DNA from: Verrucomicrobiota bacterium | GTDB taxonomy: Bacteria; Auribacterota; JABMQX01; JAFGEW01 | Direction of reading: 5' to 3' | NCBI GenBank assembly: GCA_016931415.1 | Contig: JAFGEW010000081.1 | Span: forward strand, 1-64,000 | DNA: 64,000 nt | Shown: positions 16,407-25,377 of the stretch, piece after piece | Position numbering within the stretch: position 1 is the stretch's first letter | Layout of the letters: the number at the start of each line of letters is the position of its first letter | Program-made: the position numbers and the translations under genes | Notes under the pieces: generated by a model | Database searches by the model: none | What the model was told of the DNA's origin: nothing | What the model saw: only the letters and a program-made list of their open reading frames with translations

Positions 16407-16802
16407 TTGGCGCAAAAGAACCTGGTTCTTCTCGTCGTGACCGTGATCCTTCTCGGAGGTGCGGGGTACCTTCTTGCCCGGCACAGAAGCGGTGCCTCGT
16501 CGCCGAATTCGCCGGCACCCGTGGTCTGCGAGAACTGTGGGACCGAGTTTCGCGTCACGTCCAACGACAAGGAGCCGGTCTGCCCCAACTGCGGCGCTCC
16601 AGCCTCAGTCCGGCGCCTCTATTACCGGTGCACCGAGTGCGGGCATACCTTCCTCGCGTACGAGTTGGACGCCAAGAAGGACCTGATTCGTGAACCGAAC
16701 GGTGAGTGGTATTCCAGCAAGGAATGCCAGTTCGTGGTGTCCTGTCCGAAGTGCAGCGGTAGGGCTGAGTATGTGCGCGATGTGCGCACGCTGAAGAAGT
16801 AG
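16407..16802 (+). CDS. Membrane-anchored double zinc-ribbon protein
   Basis: This 131-residue protein starts at a TTG with GGAGGG 6 bp upstream. One N-terminal membrane segment (LVLLVVTVILLGGAGYLLA) is followed by four CxxC motifs: CENC (near 41), CPNC (58), CTEC (75) and CPKC (112). They would form two zinc ribbons. The function is unknown. It follows the pilin-like gene by 37 bp and is probably co-transcribed with it. Confidence 0.7.
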   Translation: MAQKNLVLLVVTVILLGGAGYLLARHRSGASSPNSPAPVVCENCGTEFRVTSNDKEPVCPNCGAPASVRRLYYRCTECGHTFLAYELDAKKDLIREPNGEWYSSKECQFVVSCPKCSGRAEYVRDVRTLKK

Positions 16803-16902
16803 AAGCCGCCGCGAATCCGGCCGTTGCTGCAGCCGAAACGGATCCTGCACTTTTCGCTTTTTTCTCTGGCGCGGGCGGCGGCCGTGTGGTATAAGAAGGA
16901 GG

Positions 16903-17002
16903 CAATGAGAGGGTGCCGGCGATAAGGGCGGTTGTTCTCCTCCTAGTGTGCCGAAGTTCCCTCATTGTTCCGAGCGTCACGCTCGCTTTCGTCGGCACCC
17001 CT
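16903..17002. repeat. Nested inverted repeats in an intergenic region
   Basis: The gap between the zinc-ribbon gene and the next converging gene holds several complementary pairs. GGGTGCCGGCGA (16911-16922) pairs with TCGTCGGCACCC (16989-17000), with one G-U wobble. CAATGAG (16903-16909) pairs with CTCATTG (16961-16967). GAGCG-tca-CGCTC (16972-16984) is a small hairpin. The first two pairings overlap in order and would compete. It could be a terminator between convergent genes or a structured RNA. No T-tract follows. Confidence 0.3.
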
Positions 17003-17124
17003 TCCTTTCTTCCCCCGTTGACCGCATAGACGCGTGGCCGAGCCTTGTTTCCGTTCCCCCGGACACAGATCCCCCGGCGGGACGCATCGTGCTACAGGGG
17101 GCCATGCGGGCGCATTGGGGCCGG

Positions 17125-19659
17125 CTACTTCTCGCGCACGCGGTAGACCCTTCGCATGAAGGCGGCGGTGGTGGCGTCGAGCCACGTGCCGACTGCGCCG
17201 ACGGGCACCTCGTGCCAAGGCTCCCCGCCGCCAGACCACTCGACCACGTAGTCCTTGCCCGGCCGGGCATTCCACTGGATCTGCACGTCGGGGCCTATCT
17301 GCGCGATCGATGTGATCCTCAGCACGTAGGCAGCGTGGTAACCCATGTCGACCGTGAACCGGTCGTCGGCCTCGTCGGTGCGCGTCGTCCTCGTGTTGAG
17401 GTCGAGAAAGGCCGCATGCGTGCTGCCGGCATCGAGGCATGGGCTGTCGGCGACCTGTCCCGCCGCCGTCTGGCTCAGGTAATAGTCGTGCTGCGGCCCG
17501 GTGACGAACAGCGGATCCTGCGAGATCGTGCCGCTGCTGCCGGCGAAGTCGCCATCGCTGATGTCGCAGTGGCTCACGCTCCAGAGAACCGAGCCGTTCA
17601 GGTCATCACCGTTGCCCCAGAGAATCGAGTCGGTGATCGTCACGGTGCCGGCGCTCCAGCAGACGACACCGCTGCCGCCGTTGCCCGCGATCGTGCTATT
17701 GCGCACGGCCAGGGTGGCCATGCCGTTGTGCCAGACGCCGTGGGCCGCATTGTCGTGCGAGAGGCAGTTGACCAGAGTCGCGCTGCCGGTCTGCTCGACG
17801 CCGAAGCCGCTGCCGCTGCCGGTGGCAACACAGTGGCGCACCACCACCGCCGAGTTGATTAGCCGCAGGGCCGTCTGCGTCGTGCCACTCGTGGTCATCG
17901 CGAACCCGTCGACAGTCACCCCGGTCACTGCGCTGCAGCGGATGGCCTCACCGGCGTTCTGCGAGTCGATGAACGTCCTGTTGGCGCCAGCGCCGATGAG
18001 CGAGATGTCGCTCGCCATGACAACGGCTTCACGGTACGTGCCGGGCCCGACGGAGACAATGGCAGGCCCAGTCGCTGCATCTATCGCGGCTTGGATTGTC
18101 GCGCACGGGTGCTCGCGGGTGCCGTCCTGCACGGGGTTGCCGGTGGCGTTGGCATCGACACAGAGAGTAACCGGGGCCGTAATCTGCACGGTGGCGAAGC
18201 CCGAGTGCCCAGGCGTCACCGTCACGGTTGGGTCGGTCGACGAGACCATGAGGTAGGTGCCGTCACCCTCGGGATCGTAGAAGAAGTCCGCGCTCGTGAT
18301 CGTGGCGTTCGATCCCGCCCCGTCGGCGAGGCTGAGCTTGACAAACACTGGCGTCGGCACGCCGGGCACGAGGCAATCGGCGCCATCGGTCAGGTCGACG
18401 GCCACGCGCCGCGAATCCTCGATGGGGATCTCGCCGTAGGCGGTCTGCCTGATCGTCTCCGGCCCAAGGAAGTCGGGTGCGACGGTGGCGCCGATGCCGC
18501 CCGTGACGGCGAGCGTGTTGCGCTTGGCGTGGCTGATGCCGGCGACGGCGTAGAGCCTCGGCCGGTAATGGGGCCGGTCGTCGTTGTAGTACATCTCCGG
18601 ATACGGCGCGTTGTCGTAGCATGGATCCGTGTAGGGCCACGGATCGTCGTACCAGCCGAACTTGCCCTCGAGAAACATGGTGTAGGCAATCCAGAAGTAG
18701 CCCTTCTCGTTGGCGGTGTTGAACCAGCCCCAATCGGGCCACGAGCTGTTGGCGACGAGAAAGGCGCCTTTGTGGGTCTTGCCGTCGCGGTGGTCAACGT
18801 AGCTCCGCTCATCGTCGTAGCCGACGACACAGAGCGAGTGCCTGGAGCGCATCTGGTCTCTCCAGTACCAGACGCGGTTGTCAATGCCGATGATGTTGTT
18901 GTCGGGATACAGGCGGAGGTTCTCGCCGATCACGCCGCGCGTCACGATGCAGTTGCCGTTGGCGAGATGCTGTCTGATCGCCTCGAGGCCGTCTTCGGTG
19001 TCGGCCCGGATGCTGTGCGGCGTGCCCGTGCGGTTGCGCAGGGCCTGGACCCAGGCCGCTTCCTCCGGCCACGTGTGGATGTCCTCGGTCAGCGAGTGGC
19101 ATGCCGCGTTGGCCGAGCCGACATCGGACACGTGCGTGATCACGTATCGCGTGCCCTCGGCGCCCCGGGCGCCCTGGTTGATGAGGGAGAACATGAAGCG
19201 GTGGCTGCAGAGGGCGTCGAGGTCGCCGGCTGAGGCGTCAAGCCCCTCGTCACACGCCTGCGTGTAGGTGTTGTAGTAGTAGACCGACGACCAGCATGTG
19301 CAGTCGCCGTGGTCCTGCACGCCGATCGGCGGGAAGTAGACCGTTGCGCTGTTGTCCACCGCCAACGGACGATCTCCAGCCACCTCGGGCGCAAGCCCCC
19401 CGGCAACCGCCTCGGACACGGCGCGCGCCTTCGAGAGCCCGTTGGCAACCACCTTGCCAGTCTCCGCGGGGCGCGAGGCCGGTGTCTCGCCCTGGGACGG
19501 TGTGGTTCGAGTACCGTGGCGCCACGGTTTCCCGGCATGGAGATCTGCGGGCGGCTCCGACAAGCCGTCAAGGACGGTGAACAGGCCCAAGAGCACAACC
19601 ATCCCGAGACGAAACAGCCCCGGATGGCGCGGTTGAGATAGGAAGATGCGTTCGGCCAT
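17125..19659 (-). CDS. Exported papain-like (C1A) peptidase fused to a parallel beta-helix
   Basis: This 844-residue protein has a signal peptide followed by a papain-type domain (about residues 95-340). The oxyanion Gln and catalytic Cys are in QDHGDCTCWSS, the catalytic His in SRHSLCVVGYDDE and the Asn in VANSSWPDWGW. A middle beta-rich region leads to a right-handed beta-helix of the DUF1565/pectate-lyase type (about 480-740), starting at TREHPCATIQAAIDAATG. The C-terminus ends in a small domain closing with FMRRVYRVREK. It is likely secreted or surface-bound, with the helix acting as binding or stalk domain. The gene stands alone on the minus strand. Confidence 0.8.
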   Translation of the reverse strand: MAERIFLSQPRHPGLFRLGMVVLLGLFTVLDGLSEPPADLHAGKPWRHGTRTTPSQGETPASRPAETGKVVANGLSKARAVSEAVAGGLAPEVAGDRPLAVDNSATVYFPPIGVQDHGDCTCWSSVYYYNTYTQACDEGLDASAGDLDALCSHRFMFSLINQGARGAEGTRYVITHVSDVGSANAACHSLTEDIHTWPEEAAWVQALRNRTGTPHSIRADTEDGLEAIRQHLANGNCIVTRGVIGENLRLYPDNNIIGIDNRVWYWRDQMRSRHSLCVVGYDDERSYVDHRDGKTHKGAFLVANSSWPDWGWFNTANEKGYFWIAYTMFLEGKFGWYDDPWPYTDPCYDNAPYPEMYYNDDRPHYRPRLYAVAGISHAKRNTLAVTGGIGATVAPDFLGPETIRQTAYGEIPIEDSRRVAVDLTDGADCLVPGVPTPVFVKLSLADGAGSNATITSADFFYDPEGDGTYLMVSSTDPTVTVTPGHSGFATVQITAPVTLCVDANATGNPVQDGTREHPCATIQAAIDAATGPAIVSVGPGTYREAVVMASDISLIGAGANRTFIDSQNAGEAIRCSAVTGVTVDGFAMTTSGTTQTALRLINSAVVVRHCVATGSGSGFGVEQTGSATLVNCLSHDNAAHGVWHNGMATLAVRNSTIAGNGGSGVVCWSAGTVTITDSILWGNGDDLNGSVLWSVSHCDISDGDFAGSSGTISQDPLFVTGPQHDYYLSQTAAGQVADSPCLDAGSTHAAFLDLNTRTTRTDEADDRFTVDMGYHAAYVLRITSIAQIGPDVQIQWNARPGKDYVVEWSGGGEPWHEVPVGAVGTWLDATTAAFMRRVYRVREK

Positions 19660-19810
19660 CGGACGTCCTCGCCAGACACCGCTCGGTCATCTCGGGCGTT
19701 GCCCGGTCCACTGACGGGCCCCTGGGTGAAACCCCATGGCTCGTCAACCCGGCGGGCGCTCCCAGTGCCTCGAACGAACATGCCCGGAAGAATGAGCTAG
19801 GACCGGTACC

Positions 19811-19840
19811 CGTATACCCGCGCGACACCGTTGTCGTCAA
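19811..19840 (-). promoter_or_regulatory. Putative sigma-70 promoter of the papain/beta-helix gene
   Basis: On the minus strand TTGACG (19840-19835) is separated by 18 bp from TATACG (19816-19811). Transcription would start near 19804 and leave a leader of about 145 nt before the ATG at 19659. The remaining divergent gap up to 20117 shows nothing else I can name. Confidence 0.5.
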
Positions 19841-20117
19841 GTCACTCGCCAGGTGGCCGTTTTTGTGCAACGGCAGATATCGGCTGCAACCTCCACTGCT
19901 TAGCACAACTACATGCTAATGCAGATCATCCGAGTAGTGATTGTTGTGCACGTGAGGACCCTCGATGCGCTCGCTTGCGGCGCATTGTAGCGCATCTCCA
20001 TCCGCAGCAGATCAGTGGAAGTGGCCATCTCGCGTGGATTAAGTCTGACAACGTCTTGGCCGTTAGCTGCCAAAAGGGGGATTGTGCTGTCTCCCGCGGG
20101 TTTGAGCGTGTTCCTTC

Positions 20118-20693
20118 ATGATGAGGGGGTTGACTCTGCGCTACAGCATCTGGATCCTTATCTCTGTCGCGTTGTGCGTCGGGGCGTTGCCTGGGTGGGT
20201 GTCGCGGGCGAGTGCCCATGACGGCTTCATCATCACGGAGTTCGCCGACTTCACGGTGAAGGAGTTCCAGCACGAGGATGAGGACCCGTTCAAGGGCCTC
20301 ATTGACCTCACGGTAACCAACACCGGCACAGAGGCTTGGGGCGATTTCCACTTCGAGATCTTCCAGATCCCGGGCTTCCCGAGCGTCGAGAACGTTGACT
20401 TCACCACAGAGGTTATCGGCCCCGACGATTTCCGCCCGCTCATGGAAGGCAACCTTGTCAGCTTCGTCGTCGACAATGACGTCGTGGGCGCCACGCTTGA
20501 CCTGTACTTCTACAGCACGCCCGTGCTTCCGAACCAGACAGTGAACTTCAAGGTTCACACCGATAACACGACCGACCAGGTGTCATTCTTCGGCCTGATG
20601 GTCTATCCGACGCCGTTCCCCGAACCGGGCACAATGGCCCTCCTCGGGCTGGGTGGTGCAGCGCTCCTGCTGCGCTGGCGCAAGAAGAAGTGA
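20118..20693 (+). CDS. PEP-CTERM sorting-domain protein
   Basis: This 191-residue exported protein begins with a signal peptide (IWILISVALCVGALPGWV region) and ends with a PEP-CTERM signal: FPEPGTMALLGLGGAALLL followed by RWRKKK. The body is a single beta-rich domain (about 30-165). In other bacteria such signals are processed by an exosortase and the protein moves to the surface or the extracellular matrix. No exosortase gene lies in this window. A strong terminator follows 27 bp downstream. Confidence 0.85.
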   Translation: MMRGLTLRYSIWILISVALCVGALPGWVSRASAHDGFIITEFADFTVKEFQHEDEDPFKGLIDLTVTNTGTEAWGDFHFEIFQIPGFPSVENVDFTTEVIGPDDFRPLMEGNLVSFVVDNDVVGATLDLYFYSTPVLPNQTVNFKVHTDNTTDQVSFFGLMVYPTPFPEPGTMALLGLGGAALLLRWRKKK

Positions 20694-20720
20694 CAGCCCG
20701 TTTCTGATCTGAAGATACGC

Positions 20721-20750
20721 AAAGGCCCAAGCCGTTGGCTTGGGCCTTTT
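20721..20750. terminator. Bidirectional rho-independent terminator
   Basis: A perfect 13-bp stem (AAAGGCCCAAGCC, loop GTT, GGCTTGGGCCTTT) spans 20721-20749 and ends in TTTT. The A-tract on the left makes it work on the minus strand too. It sits between two convergent genes, the PEP-CTERM protein and the membrane glycosyltransferase-like protein. Confidence 0.9.
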
Positions 20751-20767
20751 GTCGCGCGCAGGCACCG

Positions 20768-22528
20768 CTACTCGCCAGTCTCTTCGTGAGCGGTTCGACG
20801 GTAAAGCTTGAGGCCGTCGCTCTCATCCGCGAGCTCGAAGAGTTCCGGGTGGGTTTCGATGACGGGTTGGGCGAACGCGCGGTCATCTCGGCGGCCGAGA
20901 TCGACGATGATCCAGCGGGCCTTCCCGAAGGCGGAGAGGACCTGATCCTGGTCGCGGGTGAGCGGGAACCAGTATGCTCTGAGGCCAGTGAGGCCGCGGT
21001 ACAGGGCCGGCCGACTCGAGACGACGGCCTCGTCCGGGCTGGCGACTCGCTTGAGCGCGTCGGTGATCTGGCGGACGCGTTCGTCGCGAATGAGGAGAGG
21101 ATCCCCGTCGCCGGCGAGCGCGCGCTGTTCCTGGACCCAGATGACGGACGCGAATGTGGTCGTGTGCGCCCAGAACGCGAGCAGCAAGGCGCCACACGCC
21201 ACCAGGAACAGCACGCGTAGGCGCGCGGTCAACCCAGGCGACAAGCCCACGAGCATGCTTGCGGCAAAGGCGAGTGCGAAGAGGAGTATCTTGGGTGAGC
21301 CGAACGGGTGCTGCGGTCCGCCCAGCGGGCGGAGGCCGACGAGCTCGAGCGCCACAGGCACCAGCAGCAGCACGCCGAGGCTGTAGCTGAGCACCGCCCG
21401 TGGCCTTGACGGGAGGCGTTGCGCCAGGCCGACGAGCCACACGACGCCCTCGTAGACGTACATGAGCAGGAACGGCCCCAGCGGCAGGAAATAGCGCGAG
21501 ATCAACTGGTCGGTAAAGGGCGTGATGAACAGGACGGCCAGCATCCCGAGCGTGAACGCTTCGATCGGCCCGCGCCGCTGCACGAGCTTGGCACATAGGC
21601 CAACAAGGAACAGGCCCGTCGCGGCCCACTTGAGGCAGGTGGTGATGACCGTCGGCTGCATCGAGATCACGACGCTGCCGAGCGTGCTGAGCCAGAGGCC
21701 CAAGTTCTGCACGACGCGCCAGGCGAGCCCCAGCGGGCCAAGGTAGCCGGAGTCCCAATCCTTGTAGTCGCGCAGCAGCACCACGATAGGCATGCGCGCG
21801 TAGGCGGTCCCCGTGGTGAAACGGGCGACGTACCACAGCGCCAGTCCAGCCAATGGCAGGGCGATCAGCGGGAGCGCGGTGCGCAGCGTGGCTTTCGAGA
21901 ACCGGTCGTGGCGAAGGACCAACAACTGCACGACCACACCAACGACGATACCGATGTTGGCCATCCGCGTGGCAACCGCCAGCAGCGTGAGCACGGCCGC
22001 CAAGGCCGTCCACGCGCCAACGGCACCGCACGCATTGTGCGCGCGCTCGTTGCGCGCGCGCTCAACCCCCATGAGCGCAGCAAGCGCAAGCACGGCCATC
22101 AGCGCGCCCGGGAGGTCGGAAAGCACGTACGCGACGCGATAGACGAACTGCGTGCTCAGGCCGAACAACACCACGAGAAACAGCGCCCAACGCCAACCGG
22201 CCACCTTGCGGATCACGACGAACGAGACGGCCAGGAACGCCATCGCCGCGAGCGCCATGATAGCCCGCATCATCACCATGCTGTCGCCGAACAGCCGGAT
22301 GCCCGCTGCAAGCATCGCCGGGAAAACGGGCGGGTAGATGAAGTACGGTTCGTCGTTGTAGACGTAGCCGCGGCCCGCGGCGAGGTTACGGCCCAGCTCG
22401 ATGTAGACATGGCTGTCCGGATAGACGCACGTACACGGCACAACCTGCGCCCATAGGAGTGCCACCACAACGAGAATGGGCCAGCAAAGCGCGCCGGATC
22501 TGACCAGGTTGACGAATCGTGCGTTCAC
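20768..22528 (-). CDS. Polytopic membrane protein, ArnT/PMT-like glycosyltransferase superfamily
   Basis: This 586-residue protein has about eleven hydrophobic segments and a soluble C-terminal tail of about 120 residues. The first periplasmic loop carries YPDSHVYIELGRNLAAGRGY, a typical acidic-containing loop of GT-C enzymes that use polyprenyl-phosphate sugars, followed by the YFIYPPVFPAMLA segment. It probably transfers a sugar to a lipid or protein on the outer face of the inner membrane. I prefer the GTG at 22528, with GAGG 6 bp upstream, over an earlier ATG that would add a non-hydrophobic arginine-rich leader. Donor and acceptor are unknown. Confidence 0.7.
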   Translation of the reverse strand: MNARFVNLVRSGALCWPILVVVALLWAQVVPCTCVYPDSHVYIELGRNLAAGRGYVYNDEPYFIYPPVFPAMLAAGIRLFGDSMVMMRAIMALAAMAFLAVSFVVIRKVAGWRWALFLVVLFGLSTQFVYRVAYVLSDLPGALMAVLALAALMGVERARNERAHNACGAVGAWTALAAVLTLLAVATRMANIGIVVGVVVQLLVLRHDRFSKATLRTALPLIALPLAGLALWYVARFTTGTAYARMPIVVLLRDYKDWDSGYLGPLGLAWRVVQNLGLWLSTLGSVVISMQPTVITTCLKWAATGLFLVGLCAKLVQRRGPIEAFTLGMLAVLFITPFTDQLISRYFLPLGPFLLMYVYEGVVWLVGLAQRLPSRPRAVLSYSLGVLLLVPVALELVGLRPLGGPQHPFGSPKILLFALAFAASMLVGLSPGLTARLRVLFLVACGALLLAFWAHTTTFASVIWVQEQRALAGDGDPLLIRDERVRQITDALKRVASPDEAVVSSRPALYRGLTGLRAYWFPLTRDQDQVLSAFGKARWIIVDLGRRDDRAFAQPVIETHPELFELADESDGLKLYRRTAHEETGE

Positions 22529-22646
22529 CCGGGACCTCGGTTGTTCCTGAGGAGCAGCTCGTGCGCCACTGCGGCAACGCTCGAGTGTGCCCACTGCTAA
22601 CACACGCGGAGTGCGAGGTCAACGACGCTGCGCGCGTCGAAAGCCA

Positions 22647-22676
22647 TTGACTCGCTCCCACGCACGTCGCCATAGT
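22647..22676 (+). promoter_or_regulatory. Putative sigma-70 promoter of the Fe-S protein-mazG pair
   Basis: TTGACT (22647-22652) and CATAGT (22671-22676) are 18 bp apart. Transcription would start near 22683, just ahead of the ribosome site before the GTG at 22696. Confidence 0.4.
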
Positions 22677-22695
22677 CGAACTCTGAGGAGGCGCA

Positions 22696-23415
22696 GTGGC
22701 ACAGAAGAACGTATCGGAAGAGCTGTTCGTCGAACTGAGGGCGATCGCGCGCACGCGTGGCGCGACGTCGTTCGGTGTGGCCTCGGTCGAGGCGATGCTC
22801 GAGGCCGGGCTGAGGTGCCCAACGCCGGAGTTCGAGCGTTTCCCGAGTGCCATCTCGGTGGGGTTTCGGCTCTCGGACGCCGTCATTGAGACTCTCATCG
22901 ACCGGCCGACCAAGCTCTACGCCTACCATTACCGCGTGGTCAATGCGCAGCTTGACCGGATCGCCCTCGAGCTAACGGCCGCTCTGCAAACACGCGGCTA
23001 CGAGGCGCTCCCGCTGCCTTCGTCGCAGGTTGTTGATTGGGACACGCAGCGCGGGCAGGCGTCGCACAAGTGGGTCGCCCTGTTCGCCGGGCTTGGCTTC
23101 TTCGGGCTGAACAACCTGATCGTCCATCCCGAGTTCGGCGCCCGTCTGCGGTACGTGACGGTCTACACCGATGCGCCGCTGCCGGCGGCGAGACCGATCG
23201 AGGAGGCCTGCGGCGAGTGCCGGGCGTGCGTGGCCGCGTGCCCGTGCGGGGCCATCGGCGATACGGTCGATCATTTCAACCTCGATCGCTGCTGCGAGCA
23301 GCTCAATCTGTTCAAGAGAACGGCCGGCGTCGGCCACCACATCTGCGGACTCTGCATCAAGGCCTGCGTGGGCCGCGAAGGCCCGGCCGGCAAGGACCAA
23401 GGGAGGACGACTTGA
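22696..23415 (+). CDS. Epoxyqueuosine reductase-like double 4Fe-4S protein
   Basis: This 239-residue protein resembles the QueG-like group of iron-sulfur proteins but is shorter than QueG. The C-terminal part carries two cluster motifs: CGECRACVAACP (near residue 175) and CGLCIKACVG (near 220), with an extra Cys pair in DRCCEQLN. The LGFFGLNNLIVHPEFG segment is typical of the family. It is probably a cytoplasmic reductase of unknown substrate, since the N-terminal cobalamin-site residues of true QueG cannot be confirmed by eye. The gene starts at a GTG with GGAGG upstream and overlaps mazG by 4 bp. Confidence 0.75.
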   Translation: MAQKNVSEELFVELRAIARTRGATSFGVASVEAMLEAGLRCPTPEFERFPSAISVGFRLSDAVIETLIDRPTKLYAYHYRVVNAQLDRIALELTAALQTRGYEALPLPSSQVVDWDTQRGQASHKWVALFAGLGFFGLNNLIVHPEFGARLRYVTVYTDAPLPAARPIEEACGECRACVAACPCGAIGDTVDHFNLDRCCEQLNLFKRTAGVGHHICGLCIKACVGREGPAGKDQGRTT

Positions 23416-24245
23416 CAGAACAGACTCCAGACAAGCACGTCGGGGGGCGCGGGTTTGACGAGCTGGTCGAACTGGTGGCCAAACTGCGCGGGCCGAACGG
23501 CTGCCCGTGGGACCGCGAGCAGAAGCTGGGCGACTTGCCGAAGTACCTCGTCGAAGAGGCCTACGAGCTCGTTGATGCCGTGGCCGACGATGACACGGAC
23601 GCCATCGAGGAGGAACTCGGCGACCTGCTCTTCCTGATGGTGTTCTTTGCCCGGATCGCGCAGGAGGATGGCCGTTTCGACATCTCCTCGGCCATCGCCC
23701 GCACCTGCCACAAGATGGTGCGCCGCCACCCCCATGTGTTCGGCGACCTGAGCGCGCGCAACGCCGACGAGGTGCTCACGCACTGGTACGGCATCAAAGC
23801 TCGCGAGAAGGCCGACAACGGCGTCGCCGCCTCTGCTGTGGGCAACATCCCTCGCCACCTGCCCGCCCTGCTCAAGGCACAGAAGATCCAGCGCAATGTC
23901 TCGCGGGTCGGCTTCGACTGGGACCAAGCCGAGCAGGTGCTCGCCAAGGCCGAGGAGGAGCTGGGCGAGCTGCACGAGGCACTCGCCTCGGGCGATAAGG
24001 ACGCCGTGGCCGACGAGTTGGGCGACCTGCTTTTCTCGGTTGCCAACCTGGCGCGTTTTCTCGGTTTCGAGTCGGAAGAGGCCCTCGAGCGCACCAACCG
24101 CAAGTTCGTCCGCCGCTTCCAGACGATGGAGCAGCGCCTCGAGGCCACCGGGCGCCCCCTCAAGGACTTCACGCTCGATGAAATGAATGCCGAGTGGGAG
24201 CGCGCGAAGCAGGGCGAGAACTCCGGGACCGGCACCGAGCGTTAG
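23412..24245 (+). CDS. mazG: Nucleoside triphosphate pyrophosphohydrolase MazG
   Basis: This 277-residue cytoplasmic enzyme hydrolyses NTPs or dNTPs to the monophosphate, limiting aberrant nucleotides. Both MazG domains are present. The first has GCPWDREQKLGDLPKYLVEE with the EExxE-12-28-ExxD metal pattern (EELGDLLF). The second has KAEEELGELHEAL and a second DELGDLLFSV. The TTG start at 23412 has GGGAGG 5 bp upstream and overlaps the preceding stop as TTGA. Length is typical of two-domain MazG. Confidence 0.93.
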   Translation: MTEQTPDKHVGGRGFDELVELVAKLRGPNGCPWDREQKLGDLPKYLVEEAYELVDAVADDDTDAIEEELGDLLFLMVFFARIAQEDGRFDISSAIARTCHKMVRRHPHVFGDLSARNADEVLTHWYGIKAREKADNGVAASAVGNIPRHLPALLKAQKIQRNVSRVGFDWDQAEQVLAKAEEELGELHEALASGDKDAVADELGDLLFSVANLARFLGFESEEALERTNRKFVRRFQTMEQRLEATGRPLKDFTLDEMNAEWERAKQGENSGTGTER

Positions 24246-24299
24246 GAATGACGATCGTCCGAGTCCGATAGGAGGTGGCAAGTCGCCGTCTTCTGGTGA

Positions 24300-24319
24300 C
24301 CAGGAGCGGTCGCTCCTGG
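24300..24319 (+). terminator. Hairpin downstream of mazG
   Basis: A perfect 9-bp stem, CCAGGAGCG-gt-CGCTCCTGG, lies 55 bp after the mazG stop. There is no T-tract, so it may act as a transcript-end stabiliser or as one half of a two-hairpin terminator. Confidence 0.45.
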
Positions 24320-24338
24320 CAGAATGGGTCTTAAGCTC

Positions 24339-24366
24339 AAGGATCCTGCCATCGGGCAGGATCCTT
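24339..24366 (+). terminator. Second hairpin downstream of mazG
   Basis: A perfect 12-bp stem with a 4-nt loop, AAGGATCCTGCC-atcg-GGCAGGATCCTT, follows the first hairpin by 19 bp. Only the terminal TT acts as a T-tract. It probably ends the mazG transcript before the promoter at 24430. Confidence 0.5.
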
Positions 24367-24429
24367 CGGGGGTAACCGGGAAGGCAGGTTCATATTCGGC
24401 AAAGAAGGGGAGCTTCGTGTGCTTTTGGC

Positions 24430-24458
24430 TTGACGCGGAGCGCCTGAAGATGTAAGAA
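24430..24458 (+). promoter_or_regulatory. Putative sigma-70 promoter of the exported repeat protein
   Basis: TTGACG (24430-24435) and TAAGAA (24453-24458) are 17 bp apart. Transcription would start near 24465, giving a leader of about 38 nt before the GTG at 24503. Confidence 0.4.
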
Positions 24459-24502
24459 TACGCAGATCACAGAAGTGCAGTGCGAACCGTCTGGGAGGAA
24501 TC

Positions 24503-25333
24503 GTGGCCATGCGGCGTAGGAAACAGACTATTCAGACCGGAGCCATCCTTGCGGCGCTCCTCGCGTTGCCCGCCCTGCTGGTGCTTGTCGCACCAGGGCC
24601 GAACACCGTCTCTGCGGCGGTGTACAGCAACGAGGTGGGGTTCATAAAGGCCGAGACCAAGGACAACGGGGCGACGCTCGTCTCGGTGCCGCTTACGTTG
24701 CTCGGCGAGAGCCCGTACTACGGGCTGAACAACGAGACGCTTGACGGGCCCGCCCCGATTGGCGAGATGCTCGCCGCCGACCTCGTGGGCGCCACAACCT
24801 TCCCGAACGCCGATAAGGTGATGTACTTCGACGGCACCAACTACAGGACCGCCTGGCTGTACTACAACAGCGGCAACCCGGACGACCCGTACAACAACCT
24901 GTGGCTCGAAGGCCTTGCTGTGAGCGACCTGACGCTGGAACCGGAAAACGGTTTCTGGGTCGTGCGCGCCAACGCGAGCGATCCGGATACCGTGACTTTC
25001 CTGGGCGAGGTGCGCAGCGACCCATCGGTCGAGGTCACCTTCGGCATCGGCTGGAGGACGTTCTCCTGGCCGTACCCGACGACTGAGAGCATTCAGACCT
25101 CGTCGCTGTTCGCCGATGGGGCGTATCCGGGCGCTACATTCAATGACGCCGACCGTGTCGGCGCCTACAGCGTGGCGACTGGGTACGAATGGTCTTGGCT
25201 CTATACGGACGGAACCTGGTATACGGGCGCGAATCCCTCGACGCTGACGCTCGATCCGCAGCGCGGCTACTGGTACTACCGCCAGGCGGCCGCGGGCGGC
25301 CCGTTCACGTGGACGTGCACGAAGCCGTACTAG
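24503..25333 (+). CDS. Exported protein with two internal repeats
   Basis: This 276-residue protein starts at a GTG with GGGAGG upstream and has a signal peptide (AILAALLALPALLVLVAPG). The mature part holds two related units of roughly 110 residues. Each has an 'NADKV/DADRV' entry, a WLY core (RTAWLYYNSG and WSWLYTDGTW) and an LTLxPxxGxWxxR end (LTLEPENGFWVVR and LTLDPQRGYWYYR). The function is unknown; the fold is probably a beta-sandwich or propeller blade-like repeat. The next gene, a PEP-CTERM protein, begins 44 bp later and may be co-transcribed. Confidence 0.65.
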   Translation: MAMRRRKQTIQTGAILAALLALPALLVLVAPGPNTVSAAVYSNEVGFIKAETKDNGATLVSVPLTLLGESPYYGLNNETLDGPAPIGEMLAADLVGATTFPNADKVMYFDGTNYRTAWLYYNSGNPDDPYNNLWLEGLAVSDLTLEPENGFWVVRANASDPDTVTFLGEVRSDPSVEVTFGIGWRTFSWPYPTTESIQTSSLFADGAYPGATFNDADRVGAYSVATGYEWSWLYTDGTWYTGANPSTLTLDPQRGYWYYRQAAAGGPFTWTCTKPY

Positions 25334-25377
25334 TCAACGGCGTTTCGACATACATCTCACAGAGATAAGGGGGGAAT

